This document shows positions 15,261 through 27,266 of a stretch of 64,000 nt of DNA, one piece after another. The notes beneath the pieces are model-generated. The model searched no databases. It worked only from the letters and a program-made list of their open reading frames with translations, and had not been told where the DNA came from. The translations under genes were made by a program, and so were the position numbers. Origin of the DNA: Bifidobacterium ramosum (lineage in GTDB: Bacteria > Actinomycetota > Actinomycetes > Actinomycetales > Bifidobacteriaceae); the NCBI RefSeq assembly GCF_009299505.1, contig NZ_WBSM01000007.1, positions 115,516-179,515 of the forward strand, read 5' to 3'. Position 1 is the stretch's first letter. Each line of letters opens with the position of its first letter.

Positions 15261-16637
15261 TCACCGCGGCATCGACCAGTCGTATCCGACCGGAACATCA
15301 CCATCCGTACGCGTCTTGTACGTCGCCGCGACCTGCCGGCCGCGCAACGTCGCGTCGCAGAAGTCCAGCACGACGTTCCAATCCTCCGGCGTGTAGTCGT
15401 GGCCGCCCTCGCGGTAGTGGATGCCGCACCGCTGCGGCACGCCGAGGAACCGGTACACCTCGCTGGCCGCCAGCCATGCGGTCTGCGTGCCGAACTGGTT
15501 CGCCGCGCCGTCATCCAGCCCTTCGACCACGATGAGCCCGCGCGGTGCCGTGCATACGGCGAGCGTGTTCGCATCGAACGGCAGCTCGGACTCACGGTAC
15601 GGCCGCTCGCCATCCGGCGAACCATACGCGCCGGCTTCGGGCAGCACCCAATGCGGAAACGTATGCGCCATGCTGCCGATACGTTCGAAATGGCCGATGC
15701 CTTCGCCGAACCGGTTGCCCTGCAGACGCAGCGATCCCATGCCACCGCAGCCGGAACCGGCCGGCGCGGTCACCGCGACGCGCGTGTCGGTCACGCCGCA
15801 GCACAACGCGGTCTTGCCGAACCGGGAATGGCCGGTGGCGACGATCATGTCCGGATCCACGAATTCCTGTGTGCGCAGCCAGTCGATCACACGGCTCTGC
15901 AGCCACGCCCACACGGCGAACGCGCGCCACGTGTAGCCGGGATACGCGCGGAGGCACGGGCTGACGAAGAACCGTTCGGCGTCGTCGGGCGCGGCCTCGT
16001 CGATCTCGAACCCCGCGACCGTATAGCCGCGTTCCACGGCGGACCGCAGCATTTCCTCGCGGATGCAAAACCCGCAGAACCGGTCGGGCGAGGCGTAGTT
16101 GGGCAGCACCAGCGCCGGACCGCGGCCGGTGGTGTGTGTTCGACCGTCATTCGTTCGACCGTCATCCGTTCGACCGGTATCCGTCGGACGGCACACCCGC
16201 ACGTCGAACGTGATGCGTACGCCGCCGGGCGTGTCCGGAATCGTGAGCCGCACCAGTTCGTAGAGACCGTCGCCGTGCCAGATCGTATGCCGTTCCATGA
16301 CCGTGGCCAGCAGCGTGCGCGGGGCGGGCGGCATGGTGCCGTACAGGCCGCGCTGCACCAGATCCACGAGATGCTCGCGTTGCGCGGGCCATTGGTCGGG
16401 CGTGCGAATGCGATCACCGTCCGCGGTTACGAACGGGTCGGGCAGCAGCCGGTCGTCGTGCGGAGGCGTCGGTCGCGGACGTCGTTTCGCCGACCGGGAT
16501 GGTGCCGGCTGTCCTGATTGATCTGATTGAATTGATCGATCTGATTGGTCCGATCGACCGAACCGATCAGACTGACTTGACCGACTGGATTGACTTGGCT
16601 GATCGGAGTACGCCGACTGTTCGTCCGTGATCATCAT
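15261..16637 (-). CDS. CE15-like glucuronoyl esterase / alpha-beta hydrolase
   Basis: 458 residues from the ATG at 16637, after GGGGGCGGC. The N-terminal ~45 residues are a Ser/Asp/Gln-rich repeat, not a signal peptide. The catalytic part has the nucleophile motif GHSRFGKTAL (G-x-S-R-x-G-K, typical of CE15 glucuronoyl esterases), a downstream SGCGG loop, an acidic segment GLIVVEGLDDGAANQ and the His motif EGGHDYTPEDW. CE15 enzymes cleave ester links between glucuronoxylan and lignin. The lack of an export signal suggests that it acts on imported oligosaccharides. A LacI-type palindrome lies just upstream. Substrate is inferred from family. Confidence 0.75.
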   Translation of the reverse strand: MMITDEQSAYSDQPSQSSRSSQSDRFGRSDQSDRSIQSDQSGQPAPSRSAKRRPRPTPPHDDRLLPDPFVTADGDRIRTPDQWPAQREHLVDLVQRGLYGTMPPAPRTLLATVMERHTIWHGDGLYELVRLTIPDTPGGVRITFDVRVCRPTDTGRTDDGRTNDGRTHTTGRGPALVLPNYASPDRFCGFCIREEMLRSAVERGYTVAGFEIDEAAPDDAERFFVSPCLRAYPGYTWRAFAVWAWLQSRVIDWLRTQEFVDPDMIVATGHSRFGKTALCCGVTDTRVAVTAPAGSGCGGMGSLRLQGNRFGEGIGHFERIGSMAHTFPHWVLPEAGAYGSPDGERPYRESELPFDANTLAVCTAPRGLIVVEGLDDGAANQFGTQTAWLAASEVYRFLGVPQRCGIHYREGGHDYTPEDWNVVLDFCDATLRGRQVAATYKTRTDGDVPVGYDWSMPR

Positions 16638-16648
16638 GCCGCCCCCAT

Positions 16649-16672
16649 AGCATTGTTTACGCAAACAATGCT
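16649..16672. promoter_or_regulatory. LacI-family operator-like palindrome upstream of the esterase gene
   Basis: The arms AGCATTGTTT and its complement are nearly contiguous around ACGC, giving a TGTTTACGCAAACA core. It starts 12 bases before the esterase ATG and touches the tenA stop, so it could repress esterase transcription as an operator. Confidence 0.6.
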
Positions 16673-17405
16673 ACCGCGACCACTCCTGCTTCCACGAATA
16701 CTGCATGTCGTACGCGCTCGACCAGAACATGTACTCGTTCTCCACGCCGGTGACGAAGATGTCCACGAGCTCGGCCCTGCGCTCCTCGCTCAGCCCGTCG
16801 ACCAACCGTTCGATATGCTCGATCAGCCACGCCGAACCGGACCAGAACTCGTCCGTCTTGTACATGTCGACCCAGCTCTTGTACGGGTTCGCGTCGAGCG
16901 TATCGGCGAACTCGCGTGCGAGACGACGGCCATAGTCGGCGTACACCCACGCGCACGGCAGCACCGCGACCAGCACGTCGACCAGCGGATTGCCATACGC
17001 GATCGCGAGGATGTTCGACGTGTACGCCTTGGCGAACGCGGACTGGCGCACGTGATCCATCTGCTCCTCGGTCACGCCGTACTCGGCCATGTACTTGCGG
17101 TGCACGGTGGTCTCGACGTTGAACACGGCGCTCTGCACGTCGACCATGAACGTCATGATCTCGGGATCGGTGGTCTTGGTGAGCGCGAGCGCGTGGACCT
17201 TCGCATAGTCCTTGAGATAGCGGTAGTCCTGCAGCAGATAGAACGCGAACCGTTCGCGGTCGAGCGTGCCGTCGCCGAGCTCGCGCAGGAACGGCTGGCG
17301 ATAGCCCTCCTCCCAGACCGTGTCGGCGGCGTCGCGCAGCCGTTGCGCGAACGGCGGTATGTGGTCGGGGGTGATCGGACCGAAGGATGCGGCGTCGAAT
17401 GTCAT
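16671..17405 (-). CDS. tenA: TenA-family aminopyrimidine aminohydrolase (thiaminase II)
   Basis: 244 residues from the ATG at 17405, just after GGGAG of the riboswitch 3' end. TenA hydrolyses aminomethyl-pyrimidines for thiamin salvage. All-helical family hallmarks are visible: FAFYLLQDYRYLKDY, the catalytic Cys in VLPCAWVYADYG and the C-terminal Glu-containing ENEYMFWSSAYD. Control by a TPP riboswitch upstream confirms the pathway. The salvaged product is hydroxymethyl-pyrimidine for thiamin synthesis in the cytoplasm. No other thi gene is in the window. Confidence 0.93.
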   Translation of the reverse strand: MTFDAASFGPITPDHIPPFAQRLRDAADTVWEEGYRQPFLRELGDGTLDRERFAFYLLQDYRYLKDYAKVHALALTKTTDPEIMTFMVDVQSAVFNVETTVHRKYMAEYGVTEEQMDHVRQSAFAKAYTSNILAIAYGNPLVDVLVAVLPCAWVYADYGRRLAREFADTLDANPYKSWVDMYKTDEFWSGSAWLIEHIERLVDGLSEERRAELVDIFVTGVENEYMFWSSAYDMQYSWKQEWSR

Positions 17406-17411
17406 GATATG

Positions 17412-17497
17412 TCTCCCTTCGCTGGTGTTGGCCAACAGGTTCTAAGGGTCAGGCCGCGCTTGGCCTTTCTCAACCCGTCGCCGGGTTCCCCTGCATT
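17412..17497 (-). ncRNA. TPP riboswitch (THI element)
   Basis: On the minus strand the THI-box landmarks follow in order: GCAGGGGAACCC, GGGTTGAGA, a variable stem AAGGCC..GGCC, TGACCCTTAGAACCTG and AACACCAGCGAAGGGAGA. The element ends directly at the tenA ribosome binding site, so TPP should block translation of tenA. Confidence 0.93.
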
Positions 17498-17595
17498 ACA
17501 CCCGCCATTATGCCAACGCCGTCCGACCGGGGGTTGCCCGACCGGGGGCTGCCTGTCTTCACGCGTTCCTCCGCGTCATATGTCCTCTCCTTTCT

Positions 17596-17880
17596 AACGG
17601 ACATACAGCCGATTTGACCACGGTTTTCGGCTGTATGTCCGTTGAGGGGGACGGCATCCAGCCCGGCCTTCCCCCTGATCGCCCCATCCGGACCTTCCTC
17701 CCCTCTCTTTCAACCCTCACCGTCTAACGGACATACAGCCGATTACACCGATGAAATCGGCTGTATGTCCGTTAAGGAGGAGGAGCGGAACCGCGCATCG
17801 ATATCCCATTCATCTGCGTTCTGCTCTTCCTCAACGGACATACAGCCGATTTATCTATGCCTATCGGCTGTATGTCCGTT
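17596..17880. repeat. Family A palindromic repeats, cluster 1 (three copies)
   Basis: Copies at 17596-17643, 17726-17773 and 17833-17880, each 48 bp: left arm AACGGACATACAGCCGATT, a variable ~10-base loop and the complementary right arm. Flanks are pyrimidine-rich on the left and purine-rich on the right, lengthening the stem. They fill the 17.5-17.95 kb spacer between tenA and the nitroreductase; no gene is seen there. Confidence 0.95.
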
Positions 17881-17976
17881 GAGAGAGAAGACGGCTATAC
17901 GCCGAGCAACGTGCGAGTGTCCGCCGGGAGCGTACCAACGTTGCGCATGGCCATCGGACCGCGCGACAATGGCATC

Positions 17977-18753
17977 ATGAGCACACTGATTCATAACGCC
18001 ACCATTGATACCCTGCTGAACCGTCGTTCCATCCGCAAGTTCAAGCCGGACCCCATCGACGACGACACCGTCGCCACGCTGGAAACCGTCGCGCAGCACG
18101 CCGCGTCCAGCCAGTTCCTCAACGACTGGTCCGCCATCCGCATCACTGATCCCGCCGTCAAGCAGAAGATGGCCGAGTTCGGTCATCAGCCGTACATCGC
18201 CACCGCTCCCCTGCTGTACGTGTTCGTCCTCGACGAGCACCGCAACGCCGCGGTCGCCGCATCGAAGGGCGTGGACACCGACTCCGACACGTTCACGCTG
18301 AACGCCAGCTATCGCTTCGCGCAGGCGCAGAACGACGCGGTGCTCGCGCTGCATGCGATGGAGACCGCCGCGTATTCGCTCGGTCTGGGGTGCGTGATTC
18401 TCGGCTCGCTGCTCAATGACGTGCGCGGATTGATCGACGTGCTGCAGCTGCCGAAGTACACGTATCCGGTGCTGGGACTGGCGATCGGCAAGCCGGATCA
18501 AGAGCCGGCGCTGAAGCCGCGTATGCCGCGGTCGATGCAGTTCTTCGAGAACGCATATCCGGCGGATGACGAGGCGACGCTGGCACCGCTCGCCGCGTTC
18601 GACGAGGCCGTGCACCAGTATTACGATCTGCGCAACACCGATCGGCCGGTGGATGCGTTCAGCGATCAGATCGCGAAGAACGCGACGGCCGACATGGCCG
18701 GTCATGCGATGGCTGCGCCGGTACGCGATCAAGGCTTCCGCCTCGATCGCTGA
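17977..18753 (+). CDS. Nitroreductase-family flavoprotein
   Basis: 258 residues. The ATG at 17977 is chosen over upstream starts that fall in the palindromic repeat. The N-terminus IDTLLNRRSIRKFKPDPIDDD is the classic nitroreductase FMN-binding entry (RRSIRxF), with AQHAASSQFLNDW as the second motif and AAYSLGLGCVILGSL as the conserved helix. These FMN enzymes reduce nitro compounds, quinones or flavins with NAD(P)H. The C-terminal ~40 residues extend beyond a minimal nitroreductase. The substrate cannot be told. Confidence 0.88.
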   Translation: MSTLIHNATIDTLLNRRSIRKFKPDPIDDDTVATLETVAQHAASSQFLNDWSAIRITDPAVKQKMAEFGHQPYIATAPLLYVFVLDEHRNAAVAASKGVDTDSDTFTLNASYRFAQAQNDAVLALHAMETAAYSLGLGCVILGSLLNDVRGLIDVLQLPKYTYPVLGLAIGKPDQEPALKPRMPRSMQFFENAYPADDEATLAPLAAFDEAVHQYYDLRNTDRPVDAFSDQIAKNATADMAGHAMAAPVRDQGFRLDR

Positions 18754-18835
18754 CCTATCGCGCTGATGATCGGCGCTGACGATCGCCGAACCGCCGTCAT
18801 GCGCTCCATATCGCGGCACGGCGTTCCTCATCGTT

Positions 18836-19398
18836 AACGGACATACAGCCGATTCGGATGTTCGAATCGGCTGTATGTCCGTTTTTACAATCATTGCAAT
18901 GCGGAACAGTTTGGGGAACAACGCTACACCCCTCTCCCTCACCTATCGCTATATCTGCTGCAATCCGGCCTTTCCCCTCAACGGACATACAGGCGATTGA
19001 GACGACAAAAACGGCGTATGTCCGTTGGAGACTGGGGATGATGCCCAATGATGTTTGAGAAACGTTCTCTGTTCTCTGGTTTTGTGCTCTTCCTCCTCAA
19101 CGGACAACCAGCCGATTTGGATGGCCGAATCGGCTGCATGTCCGTTTTTATGGGGTAACCCAGGGATGCACACGCTGGCATGCCGTGTCATTCCGTCAGC
19201 GCAAGAAATTCGGGGAAACAGCCCCATCGTCCCGAAATCCTTGTGCTCAGCGAATCCAAGCGCAAGTTTTTCAGGAAATCAGCTCACTCATCCCGAATTT
19301 CTTGCACTGACGACTGCTCAGCGCAAGAAATTCGGGAAAACCTTCCTCTCAACGGACAACCGGCCGATTTTAGTGCACGAATCGGCTGGTTGTCAGTT
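18836..19398. repeat. Family A palindromic repeats, cluster 2 (four copies)
   Basis: Copies at 18836-18883, 18980-19026 (degenerate, AGGCGATT arm), 19099-19146 and 19351-19398. In the last the stem has changed on both sides, from CATACAG/CTGTATG to CAACCGG/CTGGTTG, still able to pair with one G-T. The 18.75-19.43 kb spacer holds only this cluster and the B array. Confidence 0.95.
19199..19340. repeat. Family B inverted-repeat array 1
   Basis: Units of AGCGCAAGAAATTCGGG.. with ..CCCGAATTTCTTGCGCT as the opposite arm, at ~60-bp period: 19199-19248, 19259-19310 and a half unit at 19320-19336. The array follows family A copy 19099-19146 and a linker (CCAGGGATGCACACGCT, 19160-19176). Confidence 0.92.
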
Positions 19399-19429
19399 AG
19401 GGGGCTGCTGCACGGGAGGGGTGCGCACA

Positions 19430-21811
19430 TCATTTGTCGAAGACGTGGCTCAGCAGGGTCTCGGTGTCGGCGAACCAGACGGCGATACAGGCGCGAATGG
19501 TCGGACGGAAGGATTCGCCCGGCAGCTCCGACATCGCGGACAAGGCATCGCCGTCCGCACCGATAACAGCAGCTGCCGCAGCATCGCCCGTACCCGCGAC
19601 GTCCGATTCGGCATCGCCACCCTCGCCAGCAGCACCCACCACACCGGTGCCGGTATTTCCACCAGACACGAGACGATACGGCGCCAGACAACGGGACATC
19701 CCACCGCACAATGACGCAGCAAGCCCGCCCTCACGCAGGCACCGAACGCACCGTGCCATGACCACGGTCGCCGCCACCAACACAATCTCGGCGAAGAGCA
19801 TCAGCAAAGCGGCGGGCACATTGCCGGACGTCATCAGCAGATCTTCGAACGCACCACCGAGCAACTCCTCCCCACCCCACGGAATCACGGCGTACCGGCC
19901 GGCGGCAAGCCATGCGGCGACGCGCTCCATCACCTGCGTACCGCAACCAGCCGTCCACGCGAGCGCAAACCCAAGCGACGGACTCGCCCACGACACCAGC
20001 AACGCCGCAAGTCCGGTCATCGTTGCGAATCCCACGAACGGGCTGACCAGCAGGTTTGCCGGTACGGAGGCGAGCGAAAGCTCAGGCTCCATGAGTATCT
20101 GGATCGGCAGGGTCAGCGACTGCGCGGCCAGAGTCATCGCCAGCATCTCGGCCACGACACGCGGCATCAACGCGGCAAGCCGGTCGCCGATCGGCCCCGC
20201 GAACAGCACGATGCCAAGCACCGCGGCACTGGACAGCGCGAACCCGTAGCTGCGCGCCATCGCGGGATCGATCAGGATCACGCTGATCACCGTCCAGCTC
20301 AACGCGCTCACCGACTGCCCGCGCCGCCCGACGAACATCGCCGCCGCGCCAAGCAGTCCCATGACGAGCGCGCGCAGCACGGAATCGGACGGGTACATGG
20401 CCGCGGCGAGCAGCAGATACGCGCCAGACACGCATCCGGCGACCAACCGCCGCGGCATGAGCAGCCGCGCGCACAGCCGGCGGATCAGACCGGCGACGAG
20501 CATGAAGTGCCCGCCGGACACGGCCATGAGATGCATGATGCCGGAGCGGCGGAAGTTGTCCTCGATCAGTTCGGCGTACGCGTCGTCGACCGGCTGCCGT
20601 GCGCGGTCCGACTCCGATCGCTTGGACGATACAGACGATGCAGACGATTCGGCCGACTCCGACGACCCTGCCACACCGCTCGACGACATCACCCCACCAC
20701 CGACGTTGACATAGTCCTGCCCGAGCACGCCGAGCGTGAGTCCCGGCACGAGCACGCGTCCTTGGTCGGACAGTCGCTCGGTGACGGTGAAGAACGACCG
20801 TTGCATAGCTGCGATCGTTTGCCGTATCGTGTTCGGCGCGCGTATGGTCTCGACCGCGGCGTCCGGTTCGACGATGAGCCACAGCGGTTGTTTGCCGAAC
20901 TGTGCCGGTTGCAGACCGCCGCGGATGCGTAGCGTGGCGCCGTGTGCGAGCGTCGTGCAGCCGTCGTCGGATGCGAACATGCGCAGGGCGGCGTGCGACG
21001 ATTGTGCGACGATGCCGTCTGCCAACGATTGCATGACGGCGTCGGCCTGACAGTCCGCATCGCGCAACGTGGTGACGGTGGGTGGTGTGATGATGCGTAC
21101 GGTCGCGACGACGGCGGTGTCGTCGGACTGCCGGACGAGCCGGCTGGTGGGATCGTGCCATTGGACGAGCGCCGCTGACAAGGTGCTGACCGTCGACAGA
21201 CCGATGGCGACGAGCAGCATCGCGAGCACCGGCAATGAAACGACGGCAGTCTCAAGCCAACGACGGCAACGTATGACGGTCACCGGCGACGGGGAATCAC
21301 ATCCGCGTACCTGGGCCGTCACCCCGTATATGCGGTCTGATACGTCACAGTTGCGATCGCCGTCGCGCCCCCGGGTCGCCATGCCGCACCGCCTGGACGG
21401 CGACGATGTCGTCATCGCCGCCGGCCCGTGCCGCAACGCATATCGAGAGTTTCCGTAGGTTGCACACGCTGCGCAGGTGCCGAGCATGGCGGTCACGGTG
21501 ACGAACAACGTCAGCATGTCCGTCTCGCCGTCGCCCATCAGCAGCACGAAGAGCTGATGCGCGGTCAGACTGGCCATCCACACGACAACCGCGACTGGCA
21601 GCATACGCCAATCGCAACTGCCCTGTTCGCGTTGGAATCCATCGCCCGCCCAATCGCGCCGTTCGCCGCGTACCCCATCGCGGCAACCGACACCATCGCG
21701 TCTACTGGCGCCATCGCGCCCATCGCGATCGCTACGGCAACCATCTCGCGACCATCGGCGCGGCGGCGCAGTTCCGCCCGCTCCCCCGGTCATCACATTT
21801 GCCCCGCTCAT
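19430..21811 (-). CDS. comEC: ComEC/Rec2-family DNA-uptake channel protein
   Basis: 793 residues. ComEC is the inner-membrane channel that carries single-stranded DNA during transformation. There is a basic, low-complexity N-terminal leader (~60 residues), membrane segments, then a soluble OB-like part. The Competence domain begins near residue 417 with the hallmark NFRRSGIMHLMAVSGGH, followed by many membrane spans (LRALVMGLLGAAAMFVGRR, FALSSAAVLGIVLFAGP). The C-terminal beta-lactamase-like domain found in many ComEC proteins is absent, as in other short actinobacterial forms. The start overlaps the comEA stop (ATGA). Natural competence is not proven by this gene pair alone. Confidence 0.9.
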   Translation of the reverse strand: MSGANVMTGGAGGTAPPRRWSRDGCRSDRDGRDGASRRDGVGCRDGVRGERRDWAGDGFQREQGSCDWRMLPVAVVVWMASLTAHQLFVLLMGDGETDMLTLFVTVTAMLGTCAACATYGNSRYALRHGPAAMTTSSPSRRCGMATRGRDGDRNCDVSDRIYGVTAQVRGCDSPSPVTVIRCRRWLETAVVSLPVLAMLLVAIGLSTVSTLSAALVQWHDPTSRLVRQSDDTAVVATVRIITPPTVTTLRDADCQADAVMQSLADGIVAQSSHAALRMFASDDGCTTLAHGATLRIRGGLQPAQFGKQPLWLIVEPDAAVETIRAPNTIRQTIAAMQRSFFTVTERLSDQGRVLVPGLTLGVLGQDYVNVGGGVMSSSGVAGSSESAESSASSVSSKRSESDRARQPVDDAYAELIEDNFRRSGIMHLMAVSGGHFMLVAGLIRRLCARLLMPRRLVAGCVSGAYLLLAAAMYPSDSVLRALVMGLLGAAAMFVGRRGQSVSALSWTVISVILIDPAMARSYGFALSSAAVLGIVLFAGPIGDRLAALMPRVVAEMLAMTLAAQSLTLPIQILMEPELSLASVPANLLVSPFVGFATMTGLAALLVSWASPSLGFALAWTAGCGTQVMERVAAWLAAGRYAVIPWGGEELLGGAFEDLLMTSGNVPAALLMLFAEIVLVAATVVMARCVRCLREGGLAASLCGGMSRCLAPYRLVSGGNTGTGVVGAAGEGGDAESDVAGTGDAAAAAVIGADGDALSAMSELPGESFRPTIRACIAVWFADTETLLSHVFDK

Positions 21812-22908
21812 CGCACCGTCACCGCATCCCGGATTTTGGCGAGCGTTTTCGCGCCGATGCCCTTAATGTCGAGCAACTGGTCGACGCTGGTGAATCGACC
21901 GATTCGATCGCGATGCGCGAGGATGCGTTCGGCGGTGACCGGCCCGATGCCCTTAACGGTTTGCAGTTGCGCGGAGGTCGCGGTGTTGAGGTCGATTCTG
22001 CCGTCGTCGGCGGCATCGGCACCGCCGTCAACATGTCCGCTATCGTTTGCACCGTTTGCCGCATCGTCTGTATCGTTCTCCATGGTCGAGGCCGTTCCCG
22101 TATCGTCCGCCAGACGGTCATCCATCGCACTATCCGGCACCACGGCATCCGCATCATTGCCCGTACCGTCGCGCGCGTCATCACGCGCTTTATCAACGTC
22201 GTCATCCGACGCCACCGCGTTCACACCGTCCGTCCCATCCGCGGAAACCGACGTCTGAGCCGCGGACAACGCACGTTCGTAGCGCATCGCCTGTTGGAGC
22301 AGCATGGTCAGACTGGCGCACAGCAACGTCGCGAGCAGCAGGATCGCACCGAACATGTGGATCGGCCGGATGGCAAGCCGCGGACGGTCACGTCGTAGCC
22401 GATGCTCCTCGTGCGCGGTGTCGGTCGAGCGCACGCCGGCCAGCGCGGCGAGCGTGGAGCGTCGCCGCGCATCCGTCTTGTCCGGCTCGGCGGCGGTATC
22501 GGGCACCGTGTGCGGCTGAGCCGATGATGTGCCGATCGATTCGATCGATGGATCGGTGTGGGCAACGGTCCGGGTGACGATCGACGGATACGGCCGCGTG
22601 TCGTCGGGCGGATCGGTCGACAGGCCGGACGACGTATCGTCGGGGTCGACCGGATATGGGATGTTCGATGATGTCGCCGCGCATTGGATCGGTGGAGGCG
22701 GCGGATGCAACGTCGTGTTGTGGTCGCTTTCTCGCGGTTGGACTGGCGACTGTACCAACGGCCGCGTTGACGATCGTGACGGCGATGCCAGTGCGCGCAG
22801 ACGATCAGACGTCGTCGTCACGTCGTGGACGGACGGCGATACGCCGCGCGCAGCGACCGCGCCGGATATGTCGCCGATGCCGATGGTGCCAGTATGCAAG
22901 ATGCCCAT
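21808..22908 (-). CDS. comEA: ComEA-like membrane protein with helix-hairpin-helix DNA-binding domain
   Basis: Up to 366 residues; the start is uncertain because the ATG at 22908 lies in a hairpin with no ribosome binding site. The first ~180 residues are Ser/Thr/Pro/Asp-rich and probably cytoplasmic. A membrane segment follows near 184-206 (FGAILLLATLLCASLTMLL), then a ~90-residue Asp/Ala-rich linker and a C-terminal helix-hairpin-helix pair: IDLNTATSAQLQTVKGIG and LLDIKGIGAKTLAKI. This is the ComEA receptor fold for double-stranded DNA. No SLBB domain is recognisable. It is translationally coupled to comEC. Confidence 0.85.
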   Translation of the reverse strand: MGILHTGTIGIGDISGAVAARGVSPSVHDVTTTSDRLRALASPSRSSTRPLVQSPVQPRESDHNTTLHPPPPPIQCAATSSNIPYPVDPDDTSSGLSTDPPDDTRPYPSIVTRTVAHTDPSIESIGTSSAQPHTVPDTAAEPDKTDARRRSTLAALAGVRSTDTAHEEHRLRRDRPRLAIRPIHMFGAILLLATLLCASLTMLLQQAMRYERALSAAQTSVSADGTDGVNAVASDDDVDKARDDARDGTGNDADAVVPDSAMDDRLADDTGTASTMENDTDDAANGANDSGHVDGGADAADDGRIDLNTATSAQLQTVKGIGPVTAERILAHRDRIGRFTSVDQLLDIKGIGAKTLAKIRDAVTVR

Positions 22909-22940
22909 ACATCCACGGTGCGGGATGTATGGGCATCTTG
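22897..22940. repeat. Perfect hairpin at the comEA start
   Basis: CAAGATGCCCATACATCC pairs perfectly with its complement around an ~8-base loop. The first arm contains the candidate comEA start codon, so the RNA fold could hide the start, or the true start lies further in. No T tract follows, so a simple terminator for leuS is less likely. Confidence 0.75.
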
Positions 22941-23029
22941 TCTAGCCGGATCGGGGTATGTGGTCGAATGGTCGGTTATCCACAATGGAGTGGGGAGGCG
23001 GACAGTGTGGGAACAGGGCATCTCCCGCC

Positions 23030-23079
23030 GCTCCCCTCAGTCAGCCTACGGCTGGCAGCTCCCCTCACAGAGGGGAGCC
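23030..23079. repeat. GCTCCCCTCAG-type dispersed hairpin repeat
   Basis: GCTCCCCTCAGTCAGCC, then TACGGCTGGCAGCTCCCC and TCACAGAGGGGAGC form a multi-hairpin element 30 bp downstream of leuS. Similar repeats are widespread in gut bacterial genomes (from memory, not searched). It may act as the leuS terminator. Confidence 0.6.
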
Positions 23080-23108
23080 AAACGCCTACGAAGAGAAGGA
23101 CCTGAACG

Positions 23109-26087
<2,979 letters not shown>

Positions 26088-26190
26088 ACGGTGCATTATT
26101 GCCATGCAACTGGACACTTGCGCCCGTTTTCCGCGCGATTCGACCGCACCGTGATATCGCGGCCGGATCGGCGTCGGTTCCGGTCGGCGA

Positions 26191-27162
26191 TCACCGGTCC
26201 GAATCGGTCGGAATCGTCGGCGGCTGCGTTGCCCGGTAGCCGAACGGCGCGAGGTCGGCATCGACGTACCGTTGCCACGATCCGTTGTCGATCATAGTCC
26301 GCAACGCGTCGTCGACCCGCTGCGCGAGCGTGGTGCGGTCGTGTCGCACGGCGATGCCGTATTGCAGTCCGTGATCGTCCGACGGATCCGTAACGATGCG
26401 GTACGATCCGCGACGGTCGCGCATCAGCCCCGGCAACGTCGCGTTGTCGCCGGCGACCGCGTCGACCGAACCGGCCATGAGCGCGGTCATGCACTGGCCG
26501 TACGTGTCGAACGTCATTACCGTCACGTCGTCATGACCGGCGATCATCGTCCGCACGGCCGTGCCGTTCACCGCGCACACCGTGAGATTCCGATCCGGCT
26601 CAGTATCGCCGTCCGCCGCGGTAGTGTCCAACGCATCATCAGACGTCCGATCGTCGTCGGAGGCCTGATCGGCTGCGATGAACAGACCGGCGACCGTACG
26701 CTCGTCCAGCGACGTATCGTCATGCGTCAGCACCGCCGGCCGCACGTCAAGATACGGACCGGCGAATGCGACTCGCCGTGCGGCGTCATCGGTCATCGCG
26801 AACCCCGCGATCACCATGTCGGCGCGGCCGTCGTCCAATACCGTCGCCCGATCCTGCGGACGCACCTGTACGAACACGATCTGCTTGCGGCCATAGCCGA
26901 GCGCCTTCGCCACGGCCGTCGCCACGTCGACGTCGAATCCGGAATACGTGCCGTCATGCCAGTACCCCAGACCCGGCAGATCGGAGGTGACGCCGATCGT
27001 GACCGTCGGCCCCTGCGGCTGGCCACTCGTCGCGGACACGACGCCGGCACCATCCGTCGCCGTCGACTCCGACGCAGCCCCGCAACCGGCCAACGGCACC
27101 GCCGCCAGGATCAACGCGCACACGGCCGCGGCCATACGCCGCACACGCACGCGCGCACGCAT
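26191..27162 (-). CDS. Family 3 extracellular solute-binding lipoprotein
   Basis: 323 residues from the ATG at 27162. A short basic start, a hydrophobic stretch and the lipobox LAGC with Cys27 mark a lipoprotein. The mature part is an SBP_bac_3 fold: [23 protein letters not shown], then [25 protein letters not shown] and [16 protein letters not shown]. These bind polar amino acids or related solutes for ABC import. No permease or ATPase gene is adjacent, so it is an orphan binding protein. A repeat-rich Asp/Ala insertion (~170-190) is unusual. A longer N-terminus from 27300 would overlap corA and is unlikely. Confidence 0.83.
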   Translation of the reverse strand: MRARVRVRRMAAAVCALILAAVPLAGCGAASESTATDGAGVVSATSGQPQGPTVTIGVTSDLPGLGYWHDGTYSGFDVDVATAVAKALGYGRKQIVFVQVRPQDRATVLDDGRADMVIAGFAMTDDAARRVAFAGPYLDVRPAVLTHDDTSLDERTVAGLFIAADQASDDDRTSDDALDTTAADGDTEPDRNLTVCAVNGTAVRTMIAGHDDVTVMTFDTYGQCMTALMAGSVDAVAGDNATLPGLMRDRRGSYRIVTDPSDDHGLQYGIAVRHDRTTLAQRVDDALRTMIDNGSWQRYVDADLAPFGYRATQPPTIPTDSDR

Positions 27163-27266
27163 ACGTCGTCTCGCCCATGCGGCAGCGGCAGCAACGTCAG
27201 CGGCAACGGCACCGTCACCGGGCAACGGCAGCGGCAACGCATGGAACGACGGCAACGGTCGACCGC

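Noticed and set aside
17412..17497. Repeat-derived hairpin rather than riboswitch
   Set aside because: The full ordered set of THI-box motifs and the tenA gene downstream make a TPP riboswitch the clear choice.
22976..22984. Perfect DnaA box TTATCCACA
   Set aside because: A single box with no cluster, no AT-rich region and no dnaA or dnaN gene nearby; chance is enough.
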